Of a stretch of DNA of 34,941 bases, positions 8,578 to 16,791 are shown in pieces. The notes beneath the pieces are model-generated. The model saw nothing but the letters and a program-made list of their open reading frames with translations. It did not search any database and was not told the DNA's origin. Origin of the DNA: Sneathiella sp. (lineage in GTDB: Bacteria; Pseudomonadota; Alphaproteobacteria; Sneathiellales; Sneathiellaceae); the NCBI RefSeq assembly GCF_002694385.1, contig NZ_NZMB01000016.1, forward strand, positions 216,693 through 251,633. Direction: 5' to 3'. Every line of letters begins with the position of its first letter. The first letter of the stretch is position 1. The position numbers and the translations under genes are program-made.

Positions 8578-8733
8578 GACATTTCCAATCTGTTACAATA
8601 TTGAAGAAACATAGGACAACAACATATGGGTCATTTTAGGGAGAGATGAATCCGAAGGGCACACAATTAATTGTGAAAATGCCGCCCCTGATCAGAGCAT
8701 TGCGTACGGATTGAACCGGTACGGGAGGAAAAG

Positions 8734-8937
8734 ATGAACGACAAGCGGCTGATGGAACTCGAACTTAAATTTATGGAACAGGAACAGATGGTCAGCGAGC
8801 TCAGCGAGATGCTGAACCGGCAGTGGCAGGAAATAGAGCTTCTGAAAAACAAACTGACCCGCGCCCAGGACCGCCTCATCACATTGGAAGAGACCCTGCC
8901 CGCCTCTCCCGGCCATGAAAAGCCGCCGCATTACTGA
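8734..8937 (+). CDS. slyX: SlyX family protein
   Basis: A 67-aa coiled-coil protein starting MNDKRLMELELKFMEQEQMV, with heptad-like Leu spacing and the family-typical C-terminus ending PPHY. SlyX proteins are short cytosolic coiled coils of unknown function. A very good ribosome site (GGGAGGAAAAG) sits directly before the ATG. It lies just upstream of the DUF3253 gene in the same direction. Confidence 0.9.
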   Translation: MNDKRLMELELKFMEQEQMVSELSEMLNRQWQEIELLKNKLTRAQDRLITLEETLPASPGHEKPPHY

Positions 8938-9030
8938 TACGAATGTTCGAGCAGTATGGATGCGCACCGCTTGCAATTATCCGTCTTCAGCCTTACAAAC
9001 GCCAGATATCAACCCATGCCGAGGCAAGCG

Positions 9031-9336
9031 ATGAAAAGCGACGACAATCAACCCCACCCATCCGAAACCGAAGAGGATCCGGTTGTCGGCTACATTCTGC
9101 GGGCGGTCAGTTCCGGCCGCGATGTCGCCCCTCAGGAAATTGCGCGGGCCATCGCCGCCGACCGGGCAAAATCGACCGCGCCAAAGGATTTCTGGCGGAA
9201 ATATATGACAGCCGTACGCCAGCAGGCCATCTTTCTCGCCCGGGCCGGACGACTGCAGATCATCCGCAAAGGCGAGATTGCCGATCCGGATGATTTCAAA
9301 GGCCTTTACAAGCTACGCAAAGCGCCATCAGATTAA
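9031..9336 (+). CDS. DUF3253 family protein
   Basis: A 101-aa protein whose C-terminal two thirds looks like DUF3253, a small helical (winged-helix-like) domain: IARAIAADR, FWRKYMTAVRQQAIFLAR, then GRLQIIRKGEIADPDDFKG. The first 25 residues are polar and probably disordered. The start at 9031 (MKSDDNQPHPSETEEDP) follows GAGG at 6 nt. In-frame ATGs at 8956 and 9016 are less well placed. Function is unknown; a nucleic-acid-binding role is only a fold-based guess. It lies 93 bp after slyX. Confidence 0.82.
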   Translation: MKSDDNQPHPSETEEDPVVGYILRAVSSGRDVAPQEIARAIAADRAKSTAPKDFWRKYMTAVRQQAIFLARAGRLQIIRKGEIADPDDFKGLYKLRKAPSD

Positions 9337-9461
9337 TTTTTAATCAATTGCACAATTTTTAATCGCCTATTTTTTAGCCACATCGCCTTTACTCCCCACA
9401 TACTCTCAAAGAACCGCAGTTTTCAGTCGGTTTTAAGTGCGACAAAAGGCCATCGGAATTC

Positions 9462-9477
9462 TGGCACAGCTCGTGCT
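9462..9477 (+). promoter_or_regulatory. Candidate sigma-54 (RpoN) promoter of glnB-glnA
   Basis: TGGCACAGCTCGTGCT matches the -24/-12 consensus TGGCAC-N5-TTGCW with one mismatch (GTGC for TTGC). The invariant GG (9463-9464) and GC (9475-9476) are exactly 10 nt apart. It lies 54 bp upstream of glnB. Nitrogen-regulated RpoN/NtrC control of glnB-glnA is well established in proteobacteria. A TGCAC half-site at 9349-9353 might belong to an NtrC enhancer, but its second half is poor. Confidence 0.8.
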
Positions 9478-9516
9478 ATAGTATGGGCAATGATTATTGG
9501 ACGATGTAAAATCTAG

Positions 9517-9870
<354 letters not shown>

Positions 9871-9933
9871 ATAAGGCCGACTGGCGATCGGCAAAACTTT
9901 ATCCCCTGAATTGAGAAACAGAGAGACGTACAA

Positions 9934-11337
9934 ATGGCTGCTGATATTTTTAAAATGATCAAGGAAAATGAAGTCGAATATGTGGATCTTCGTTTTACCG
10001 ACCCAAAAGGCAAATGGCAGCATCTTGCTATGCATGTGGATGTGGTCGATGAGGACATGTTCGAAGATGGCGTTATGTTCGACGGCTCTTCCATCACGGG
10101 CTGGAAGGCAATCAACGAGTCCGACATGACTCTGATGCCCGACACGTCAACGGCTGTTATGGACCCGTTCGCCGCCCGTCCGACGCTGGTTGTTTTCTGT
10201 GATATTCTTGATCCTCTCTCCGGTGAAAACTATGAACGCGATCCGCGCTCAGTCGCCAAGAAGGCAGAGGCCTATCTTGCCAGCACGGGAATCGGCGATA
10301 CCGCCTATTTCGGACCGGAAGCTGAATTTTTCATGTTCGACGATGTCCGCTTCAAGGTCAGCGGCCATGACAGCTTCTACAAGCTGTCCGACGGGGAATC
10401 CCCCTTCATGTCCGGCGAAGAAATCGAAGGCGGCAACAGCGCCCATCGGCCGCGGGTCAAGGGCGGCTACTTCCCCGTTCAGCCGGTTGACAGCGGCGCC
10501 GATATCCGCAGCGAAATGGTTTCCATCTGCAAGGAAATGGGCCTGTCCGTCGAAAAGCATCACCATGAAGTCGCCCCGAGCCAGCATGAACTGGGTATGA
10601 AGTTCAGCACCCTCGTCGGCGCCGCCGATGAAATCCAGATTCAGAAATATGTCGTGCACAACGTTGCCCATGCCTATGGCAAGACGGTCACCTTCATGCC
10701 GAAACCGGTATCCGGCGATAACGGCTCGGGCATGCATACGCATATGTCCATCTGGAAGGGCGGCAAACCGACCTTCGCCGGCTCTGGTTATGCAGATCTT
10801 TCCGAAACCGCGCTTTACTACATTGGCGGCGTCATCAAGCACGCCAAGGCGATCAATGCCTTCACCAATGCCAGCACGAACTCCTACAAGCGTCTGATTC
10901 CTGGCTTCGAGGCCCCGGTTCTGCTCGCCTATTCCGCACGCAACCGTTCCGCTTCCTGCCGCATCCCCTACTCGCCGAGCCCGAAGGGCAAGCGCGTTGA
11001 AGTCCGCTTTCCGGACTGTACCGCGAACCCCTATCTCGCCTTCGCCGCGATGATGATGGCCGGTCTTGATGGCGTTCAGAACAAAATCCACCCGGGTGAC
11101 GCCATGGACAAGGATCTTTACGACCTGCCGCCGGAAGAGCTGAAAGACATCCCGACGGTTTGCGGATCACTTCGTGAGGCTCTTGAAGCTCTCGATGCCG
11201 ATCGCGAATTCCTGAAGAAGGGCGGCGTTTTCACAGACGATATGATCGATGGTTATATCGCCATGAAATGGGAAGATGTCTTCAAATTCGAACATGCGCC
11301 GCATCCGATCGAATTCGATATGTATTACAGCGTCTGA
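9934..11337 (+). CDS. glnA: Glutamine synthetase type I
   Basis: A 467-aa GSI-beta type enzyme that makes glutamine from glutamate, ammonia and ATP. Visible motifs are [13 protein letters not shown], the catalytic region [29 protein letters not shown], the [12 protein letters not shown] motif, [13 protein letters not shown] and the adenylylation site Tyr396 in [10 protein letters not shown]. The Tyr site implies GlnE/PII-controlled inactivation. It forms an operon with glnB under the sigma-54-type promoter and ends at a strong terminator. Confidence 0.98.
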   Translation: MAADIFKMIKENEVEYVDLRFTDPKGKWQHLAMHVDVVDEDMFEDGVMFDGSSITGWKAINESDMTLMPDTSTAVMDPFAARPTLVVFCDILDPLSGENYERDPRSVAKKAEAYLASTGIGDTAYFGPEAEFFMFDDVRFKVSGHDSFYKLSDGESPFMSGEEIEGGNSAHRPRVKGGYFPVQPVDSGADIRSEMVSICKEMGLSVEKHHHEVAPSQHELGMKFSTLVGAADEIQIQKYVVHNVAHAYGKTVTFMPKPVSGDNGSGMHTHMSIWKGGKPTFAGSGYADLSETALYYIGGVIKHAKAINAFTNASTNSYKRLIPGFEAPVLLAYSARNRSASCRIPYSPSPKGKRVEVRFPDCTANPYLAFAAMMMAGLDGVQNKIHPGDAMDKDLYDLPPEELKDIPTVCGSLREALEALDADREFLKKGGVFTDDMIDGYIAMKWEDVFKFEHAPHPIEFDMYYSV

Positions 11338-11360
11338 CCCAAGCCGGACGACAACACGGA

Positions 11361-11389
11361 AAAGCCGCTGGGAAACCAGCGGCTTTTTT
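11361..11389 (+). terminator. Rho-independent terminator of glnB-glnA
   Basis: AAAGCCGCTGG (11361-11371) pairs with CCAGCGGCTTT (11376-11386) around a GAAA tetraloop and continues into a T-run. It is 24 bp after the glnA stop. Confidence 0.94.
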
Positions 11390-11433
11390 CATGACGGTAT
11401 TAAACGAATATAGAGAAAACGGCCGGAGCTTCC

Positions 11434-11808
11434 TTAACCCTCGACAGGTCGCGGGCGCCCTTCATCATCAATGGCGACAAAAACATAGGTGCCTTCCGTC
11501 ACCTTTATTTCCTCCGAATCCAGTTTGCGCGACACAATAGTCGTCAGCTTGACAGCAACCGATGTCCGGCCCACCCGACCGATTTCGCCGTAAATACTGA
11601 CAATATCACCTACTTTGATCGGCTGATGGAAAGTCATCGCCTCCACCGCGACGGTCACCACACGCCCCCGCGACCGGCGAGCCGCCAGAATACCGCCCGC
11701 AATATCCATCTGGGCCAGTACCCAGCCGCCAAAGATGTCGCCATTGCTGTTACAGTCACTCGGCATTGGGGCCGTGCGGATAACCGCGTCACGGAATTGG
11801 GTTTTCAT
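11434..11808 (-). CDS. Acyl-CoA thioesterase, hotdog fold (YciA-like)
   Basis: A 124-aa hotdog protein. The signature NSNGDIFGGWVLAQMDIAGG carries the catalytic-type Asp and the central helix, and VEAMTFHQPIKVGDIVSIYG follows, as in YciA/ACOT enzymes that hydrolyse acyl-CoA to the free acid and CoA. The start at 11808 (MKTQFRDAVIRTAPMPSD) gives the family-typical N-terminus. The in-frame ATG at 11859 would add 17 unlikely residues. It is divergent from parE and convergent on the glnA terminator. Substrate chain length cannot be inferred. Confidence 0.9.
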   Translation of the reverse strand: MKTQFRDAVIRTAPMPSDCNSNGDIFGGWVLAQMDIAGGILAARRSRGRVVTVAVEAMTFHQPIKVGDIVSIYGEIGRVGRTSVAVKLTTIVSRKLDSEEIKVTEGTYVFVAIDDEGRPRPVEG

Positions 11809-11927
11809 AATCTTTAGGCTTCCTTCTCGGGGTGATATCAGGGTATAACTTATACGCATTCTGCCCTTTGGGCGACCTGAAATTATCGATAAAACCGTAG
11901 CTATTTCACCCGTAATGAATTGATTTT

Positions 11928-13889
11928 ATGTCCGATCTTTTCCAGCAGACCAAAACCGACAGCTCCGATTATTCCGCCAAGGATATTGAAGTCCTTGAAG
12001 GGCTGGAACCCGTCCGCCTGCGCCCCGGCATGTATATCGGCGGCACCGATGAACGGGCACGCCATCATCTGGCGGCTGAAGTTCTTGACAATTCCATGGA
12101 CGAAGCGGTGGCGGGCCACGCCAACCGCATCGAAGTGGAGCTGTTCGCCGATGGCTCCCTTGCCATTCGTGATAACGGACGCGGCATCCCCATCGACCGA
12201 CACCCCAAATTTACCGACAAATCGGCGCTGGAAGTCATCCTGACGACGCTGCATTCGGGCGGCAAATTCTCCAACAAGGTCTATCAGACATCCGGCGGCC
12301 TGCATGGGGTCGGCGTTTCCGTCGTCAATGCCCTTTCGGACCGGATGACGGTTGAAGTCGCCCGGGACCGCGAACTGTGGCGCCAGGAATATTCACGCGG
12401 CACACCACTGACAGCGCTGGAAAAAGTTGGCGCCGCCCCCAATCGGCGCGGCACTTCCATCCAATTTCATCCCGATCCGGACATTTTCGATGCCGGAACT
12501 GCGCTGCGCCCTGGCCGCCTTTACAAAATGGCGCGCTCCAAGGCCTATCTTTACCGCGGCGTGGAAATCCGCTGGAAATGCGCCGAAGAACTTATCAAGG
12601 ACGAAACCCCGGCGGAGGCAACACTGCATTTTCCGGGGGGCTTGCGCGATTTTCTCGATGCCTCGCTCGATGGCATCAAATGCGTGACGCAGGAACCCTT
12701 TTCCGGCCGCGTTGAAGTAGAGGGGCAGCGCGGGCGGGTCGAATGGGCCGTCGCCTGGCCGATGGACAATACGACCTTTCTCAACTCCTACTGCAATACG
12801 GTACCGACGCCGGAAGGGGGCACCCATGAAATGGGCTTTCGGGGCGCCCTGATGCGCGGCCTCAAGGCATATGGGGAGCTGATCAACAACAAGAAAGCGG
12901 CGCAGATCACGGCGGAGGATATCTTTTCCGGTGCCGCGGCGGTGCTTTCCGTCTTTATTTCCGATCCGCAATTTCAGGGCCAGACGAAGGAAAAGCTGAC
13001 CACCAGCGAGGCGAGCCGCCTTGTCGATCTCGCCATAAAGGATCATTTCGATAACTGGCTGGCGGGCGCGCCGGATCAGGCCAATAATCTGCTGGCCTGG
13101 GTGATCGAAAAAGCGGAAGAGCGGCTGCGCCGTCGTCAGGACAAGGAAACCAGCCGTAAAACGGCGACCAGCCGACTGCGCCTGCCGGGCAAACTTGCCG
13201 ATTGCAGCAAGAGCGGGCGTGAAGGGACCGAGATTTTCATTGTTGAAGGCGACAGCGCGGGCGGTTCCGCCAAGCAGGGTCGCGACCGGCAGACACAGGC
13301 CATCCTTCCCCTGCGCGGCAAGATCCTCAATGTCGCCTCCGCCACCAGTGACAAAATCCGTGCCAATCAGGAGTTGCAGGATCTGGTGCAGGCGCTCGGC
13401 TGCGGGCTCAGGGACAAATACCGGAGCGAGGATCTGCGGTATGAAAAAGTCATCATCATGACCGACGCCGATGTGGACGGGGCGCATATCGCCTCCCTCC
13501 TCATGACCTTTTTCTATCGTGAAATGCGCCCGCTCATTACTGACGGCCATCTCTATCTTGCACAGCCTCCCCTCTATCGCCTGTCGCAAGGCGGCAAAAC
13601 TTTTTATGCCATGGATGACAATCATAAGGACAGGCTGCTGGAAAGCGAGTTTTCCGGGCGTGGCAAGGTGGATATCAGCCGTTTCAAAGGCCTTGGTGAA
13701 ATGCCGCCCGCGCAGCTTAAGGAAACCACCATGAACCCGAAAAAGCGGGTTCTGCTGCGTGTTGACGTGCCCATGGAAGAATTTGGCGAAACCGCGGACC
13801 GGGTGGAAAGCCTGATGGGCAAGAAACCCGAGCTTCGTTTCGCCTTTATCCAGGAAAATGCCCGCTATGTCGCGGATTTGGACGTCTAA
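11928..13889 (+). CDS. parE: DNA topoisomerase IV subunit B
   Basis: A 653-aa GHKL-type ATPase. The Bergerat fold shows EVLDNSMDEAV, DNGRGIPID and GGLHGVGVSVVNAL. The transducer domain is followed by the TOPRIM domain with EGDSAGGSAKQGRDR (from Glu440) and TDADVDGAHI (Asp513, Asp515, Asp517 metal site). The length (about 650, without the long GyrB insert) and QTQAILPLRGKILNVASA favour ParE over GyrB. With ParC (not in this window) it decatenates sister chromosomes. No ribosome site is seen before the ATG (TTGATTTTATG), so the message may be leaderless or weakly initiated. Confidence 0.95.
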   Translation: MSDLFQQTKTDSSDYSAKDIEVLEGLEPVRLRPGMYIGGTDERARHHLAAEVLDNSMDEAVAGHANRIEVELFADGSLAIRDNGRGIPIDRHPKFTDKSALEVILTTLHSGGKFSNKVYQTSGGLHGVGVSVVNALSDRMTVEVARDRELWRQEYSRGTPLTALEKVGAAPNRRGTSIQFHPDPDIFDAGTALRPGRLYKMARSKAYLYRGVEIRWKCAEELIKDETPAEATLHFPGGLRDFLDASLDGIKCVTQEPFSGRVEVEGQRGRVEWAVAWPMDNTTFLNSYCNTVPTPEGGTHEMGFRGALMRGLKAYGELINNKKAAQITAEDIFSGAAAVLSVFISDPQFQGQTKEKLTTSEASRLVDLAIKDHFDNWLAGAPDQANNLLAWVIEKAEERLRRRQDKETSRKTATSRLRLPGKLADCSKSGREGTEIFIVEGDSAGGSAKQGRDRQTQAILPLRGKILNVASATSDKIRANQELQDLVQALGCGLRDKYRSEDLRYEKVIIMTDADVDGAHIASLLMTFFYREMRPLITDGHLYLAQPPLYRLSQGGKTFYAMDDNHKDRLLESEFSGRGKVDISRFKGLGEMPPAQLKETTMNPKKRVLLRVDVPMEEFGETADRVESLMGKKPELRFAFIQENARYVADLDV

Positions 13890-13930
13890 ATCGACCTAGC
13901 CTCCAACCATCTCCGGCGGCTTCCCGCCTC

Positions 13931-14644
13931 TTACTCCGGCGTGCGGGCAAGCCAGCGGCGCATATATTCAGTCGTCTCATCGGGCCGTTCCATGGTTGGC
14001 AAGTGCCCGCAGGTTGAAATTTCCACATATTGGGCCGTTGGAATTTCCACTGCCATTTCCCGCTGGATACGCGGCGGGATCAGCTTGTCTTCCGCTCCGG
14101 CAAGCACCAATGTCGGACATTTGATGGATCCGAGGATAGAGGTCAATTCCTCCCGCTCAAGAAGCGCTCTTTCCTGTCGGAGAAAGGCCTCTTTCCCCAC
14201 ATCTTCAGCCATTTTGAAAATACGCGATGTCAGCGCGTCATCTTCCAGCCGCGAAGGATGGATCAACGTCGGCAGAAGGCTGCGGGTCACTCCCTTGAAT
14301 GCTGACCCCTGTTCCACCAGCCGAATAAAATCGATCCGCCGCTGCCGGTCTTCCGGCGTGTCGCCGACAGCCCGAGCGTCCATAATCGCGAGATGGGTCA
14401 CCCGCTCCGGTGCCTGACGCATAATCTCAAGGGCGATGTAACCGCCCATGGAAAGCCCGGCGAGAGCAAACCGCGGTGGCGCGCTCTCCAGGATCCGCCG
14501 CGCGATATCCGGCATATTGTCATCCTGCGTATGATCGGCAATGGTGATAGTGGCAATATCAGAAAGCGCCGCGACCTGATCACGCCACAGATCAGCCGTG
14601 CACAAAAGGCCGGGAATCAGGACTAGTGAATGTTTCTCTGTCAT
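13931..14644 (-). CDS. Alpha/beta-fold hydrolase
   Basis: A 237-aa alpha/beta hydrolase. The oxyanion region LVLIPGLLCTADLW is followed by nucleophile Ser65 in AGLSMGG, an acid Asp in LAGAEDKLIPP and His in STCGHLPTMERP. The family includes esterases and lactonases; the substrate is unknown. The ATG at 14644 gives MTEKHSLVLIPGLL. A TTG start at 14677 would add 11 residues without support. Neither has a good ribosome site. It converges on parE with a 41-bp gap containing only a small GGCGG/CCGCC hairpin. It is a cytosolic enzyme (no signal peptide). Confidence 0.9.
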   Translation of the reverse strand: MTEKHSLVLIPGLLCTADLWRDQVAALSDIATITIADHTQDDNMPDIARRILESAPPRFALAGLSMGGYIALEIMRQAPERVTHLAIMDARAVGDTPEDRQRRIDFIRLVEQGSAFKGVTRSLLPTLIHPSRLEDDALTSRIFKMAEDVGKEAFLRQERALLEREELTSILGSIKCPTLVLAGAEDKLIPPRIQREMAVEIPTAQYVEISTCGHLPTMERPDETTEYMRRWLARTPE

Positions 14645-14807
14645 TATTATACAAATTGTTGTAATGTTAGGACACAATCGCCCGAGACCGCTTGCCCTAC
14701 TTTTACAGTCAAGATCGGGGATTGAGAACCATTAACTTTAATTTTCGCTTTTTTTAGGGTAAACCGTTGCCAATTGCCCGGTTTTACTCAAATCAGGCAG
14801 GAAATGT

Positions 14808-14835
14808 TTGACACAAAGCGTCAATTCACTAGATT
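14808..14835 (+). promoter_or_regulatory. Candidate sigma-70 promoter of the DEAD-box helicase gene
   Basis: TTGACA (14808-14813), a 16-nt spacer and TAGATT (14830-14835) form a good -35/-10 pair. They would give a transcript start near 14842 and a leader of about 45 nt before the ATG at 14886. An imperfect inverted repeat (GTAAACCG 14759-14766 / CGGTTTTAC 14779-14787) lies just upstream and could be an operator. Confidence 0.6.
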
Positions 14836-14885
14836 GCGCAGAGTTTTACGAAGATTTTATTATTCAGAACGGTATCTCACACTAT

Positions 14886-16292
14886 ATGATATTTGCAGAT
14901 CTCGGACTAAGCCCCGACGTATTGAAAGCGGTTGAAGAAACCGGTTACGTAACTCCCACGCCCATTCAGGAAAAGGCCATTCCTTATGTACTGATGGGGC
15001 GGGATGTTTTGGGCACAGCGCAAACCGGCACCGGCAAGACAGCGAGCTTTACTCTGCCGATGATCGACATTCTCGCGGCCGGTCAGGCAAAAGCGCGCAT
15101 GCCCCGTTCTCTCATTCTGGAACCGACCCGCGAACTGGCAGCGCAGGTCGCCGACAATTTCGAAACCTATGGCAAATATTGCAAACTTTCCATGGCCCTG
15201 CTGATTGGCGGAGTTTCCTTCTCTGATCAGGATTCCAAGCTCGACAAAGGGGTGGATGTTCTGATCGCGACGCCGGGCCGCCTACTCGACCATGTGGAAC
15301 GCGGCAAGGTTATGATGAATGGCGTGAAAACGCTGGTGATTGACGAAGCCGACCGGATGATGGATATGGGATTCATTCCCGATGTGGAACGCATTGTCTC
15401 CCTTCTCCCGCCGCTGCGCCAGACGCTCTTCTTCTCGGCCACCATGTCCAAGGACATGCGCAAGCTGGCTGATAAATTTCTGCATAATCCAAAGGAAGTC
15501 GCTGTCTCGCCGCCCACCTCCACCGCGGCGACAGTAACGCAGCGCCTGCTGATGGTGCAAAAGATCGAGAAACGTCCGGCACTGCGGAAGCTGCTGGAAA
15601 CCGAGAATGTGAAAAACGCCTTCATTTTCTGTAATCGCAAGAAAGATGTGGATATCCTGCTCGGCTCGCTGGTCAAGCATGGCTTCAACGCGGGCGGCCT
15701 GCATGGCGATATGAGCCAAAGCCATCGCATGGAAACGCTTGAGAAATTCAAAAGCGGCGAGATCAAGCTACTGGTCTGTTCCGATGTCGCGGCGCGCGGA
15801 ATCGATGTCAGCGCCGTCAGCCATGTTTTCAATTTCGATGTGCCGACCCATGCTGAGGATTATATCCACCGCATCGGACGCACGGGGCGCGCCGGTCAGG
15901 AAGGGCATGCCTTCACCCTTGCAACCAAATCTGATGGCAAATATCTCGATGCGGTTCAGAAGCTGGTAGGTAAGGAAATTCCTCACCTCTCCCTGGACGG
16001 AATGGAAGATATCTCCGCGGAAGCGGCTCGTATCGCCGAGCGGGAAAAACGCTATAAGCAGGAAGAAAAAGCTGGCGGCCGCAAAGGGCGCCGTCGCAAG
16101 GAAGATCCCAAACCTGCCGCACCACGAAAAAATGCCGACAGTGCAGAAAAACCGGCGCCTGCTCGAAAAGAGCGCAGTAAATCAAACGACAATCGACAAT
16201 CCCGGGAAGATGGGGATACTCCCGTCCTGGGCCTCGGGGACAATGTTCCGGCCTTTTTCAACATTACCTTTCGAAAATCCGCCGGAAAATAG
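14886..16292 (+). CDS. DEAD-box ATP-dependent RNA helicase, RhlE-like
   Basis: A 468-aa helicase with all core motifs: Q motif (GYVTPTPIQ), AQTGTGKT (45-52), PTRELA, TPGRLLD, DEAD at 153-156, SAT, IFCNRKKDVD, VCSDVAARGID and HRIGRTGRAG. A basic Lys/Arg/Pro-rich tail (about 385-455) resembles RhlE-type tails that bind RNA. It probably remodels rRNA or mRNA structures, often in cold adaptation or ribosome assembly. The start at 14886 (MIFADLGLSPDVLKAVEETG) matches the family. A longer frame from a TTG at 14808 begins inside the promoter -35 box. A terminator follows the stop. Confidence 0.95.
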   Translation: MIFADLGLSPDVLKAVEETGYVTPTPIQEKAIPYVLMGRDVLGTAQTGTGKTASFTLPMIDILAAGQAKARMPRSLILEPTRELAAQVADNFETYGKYCKLSMALLIGGVSFSDQDSKLDKGVDVLIATPGRLLDHVERGKVMMNGVKTLVIDEADRMMDMGFIPDVERIVSLLPPLRQTLFFSATMSKDMRKLADKFLHNPKEVAVSPPTSTAATVTQRLLMVQKIEKRPALRKLLETENVKNAFIFCNRKKDVDILLGSLVKHGFNAGGLHGDMSQSHRMETLEKFKSGEIKLLVCSDVAARGIDVSAVSHVFNFDVPTHAEDYIHRIGRTGRAGQEGHAFTLATKSDGKYLDAVQKLVGKEIPHLSLDGMEDISAEAARIAEREKRYKQEEKAGGRKGRRRKEDPKPAAPRKNADSAEKPAPARKERSKSNDNRQSREDGDTPVLGLGDNVPAFFNITFRKSAGK

Positions 16293-16304
16293 ATTACTGC
16301 TCGA

Positions 16305-16331
16305 CAAGGCTTCCTTTGGGGAGCCTTTTTT
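16305..16331 (+). terminator. Rho-independent terminator after the helicase gene
   Basis: AAGGCTTCC and GGGAGCCTT (one T-G pair) form a 9-bp stem around a short loop, followed by a T-run. It begins 13 bp after the helicase stop. Confidence 0.85.
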
Positions 16332-16416
16332 GTTTTCATGCGCTTCTGAAATTCGTACTATCCGGCCTAACTGCTTCCTGATCTCAGGCGATTAACCCGA
16401 AGGAAAGGCAATCCGC

Positions 16417-16659
16417 GTGAAAACGATCTTCATCATGGTAAAATGCGAACTTGGAAAGGCCTATGACGTCGCGGCGGCATCTGTTGAAAATGTCGAGCAG
16501 GTTTCAGAGGTTTATTCTATTTCTGGGAATTATGACCTGATGATGAAGTGTTACCTTAATGAGGATCAGGATATTGGCCATTTCGTTAATGAGCAAATTC
16601 AGACCCTGCCCGGTATCAAGGATACCTTCACCCTGATCACCTTCAAGGCATTCAGTTGA
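16417..16659 (+). CDS. Stand-alone Lrp/AsnC ligand-binding (RAM) domain protein
   Basis: An 80-aa protein that is a complete RAM domain (beta-alpha-beta-beta-alpha-beta): MKTIFIMVKCELGKAYDVA, then SVENVEQVSEVYSISGNYDLMMKCYL and a final FTLITFKAFS strand. The DNA-binding HTH of Lrp is absent. Such free-standing RAM proteins oligomerise and bind amino acids, and are thought to act as effectors or sensors. It starts with GTG at 16417 after GAAGGAAAGG. It lies 132 bp upstream of the amino-acid-type ABC importer in the same direction, so a link to that importer is plausible but unproven. Confidence 0.88.
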   Translation: MKTIFIMVKCELGKAYDVAAASVENVEQVSEVYSISGNYDLMMKCYLNEDQDIGHFVNEQIQTLPGIKDTFTLITFKAFS

Positions 16660-16791
16660 TCGTAAATTGCCTGATTTTCTTTTGCCTGCAAAACAACCTT
16701 TCCCCACGCGGCGAATTTCTTTAAGCTGCTCATTGCTTTAGGGAGGGGAGCGGGGTATCCCGTTTCTGAGACAGCACAGGGAGACTTCATC

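Noticed and set aside
12393-13625. Long minus-strand open frame (410 codons) opposite parE
   Set aside because: It is a shadow of parE. GC-rich third positions in parE keep the opposite frame free of stops.
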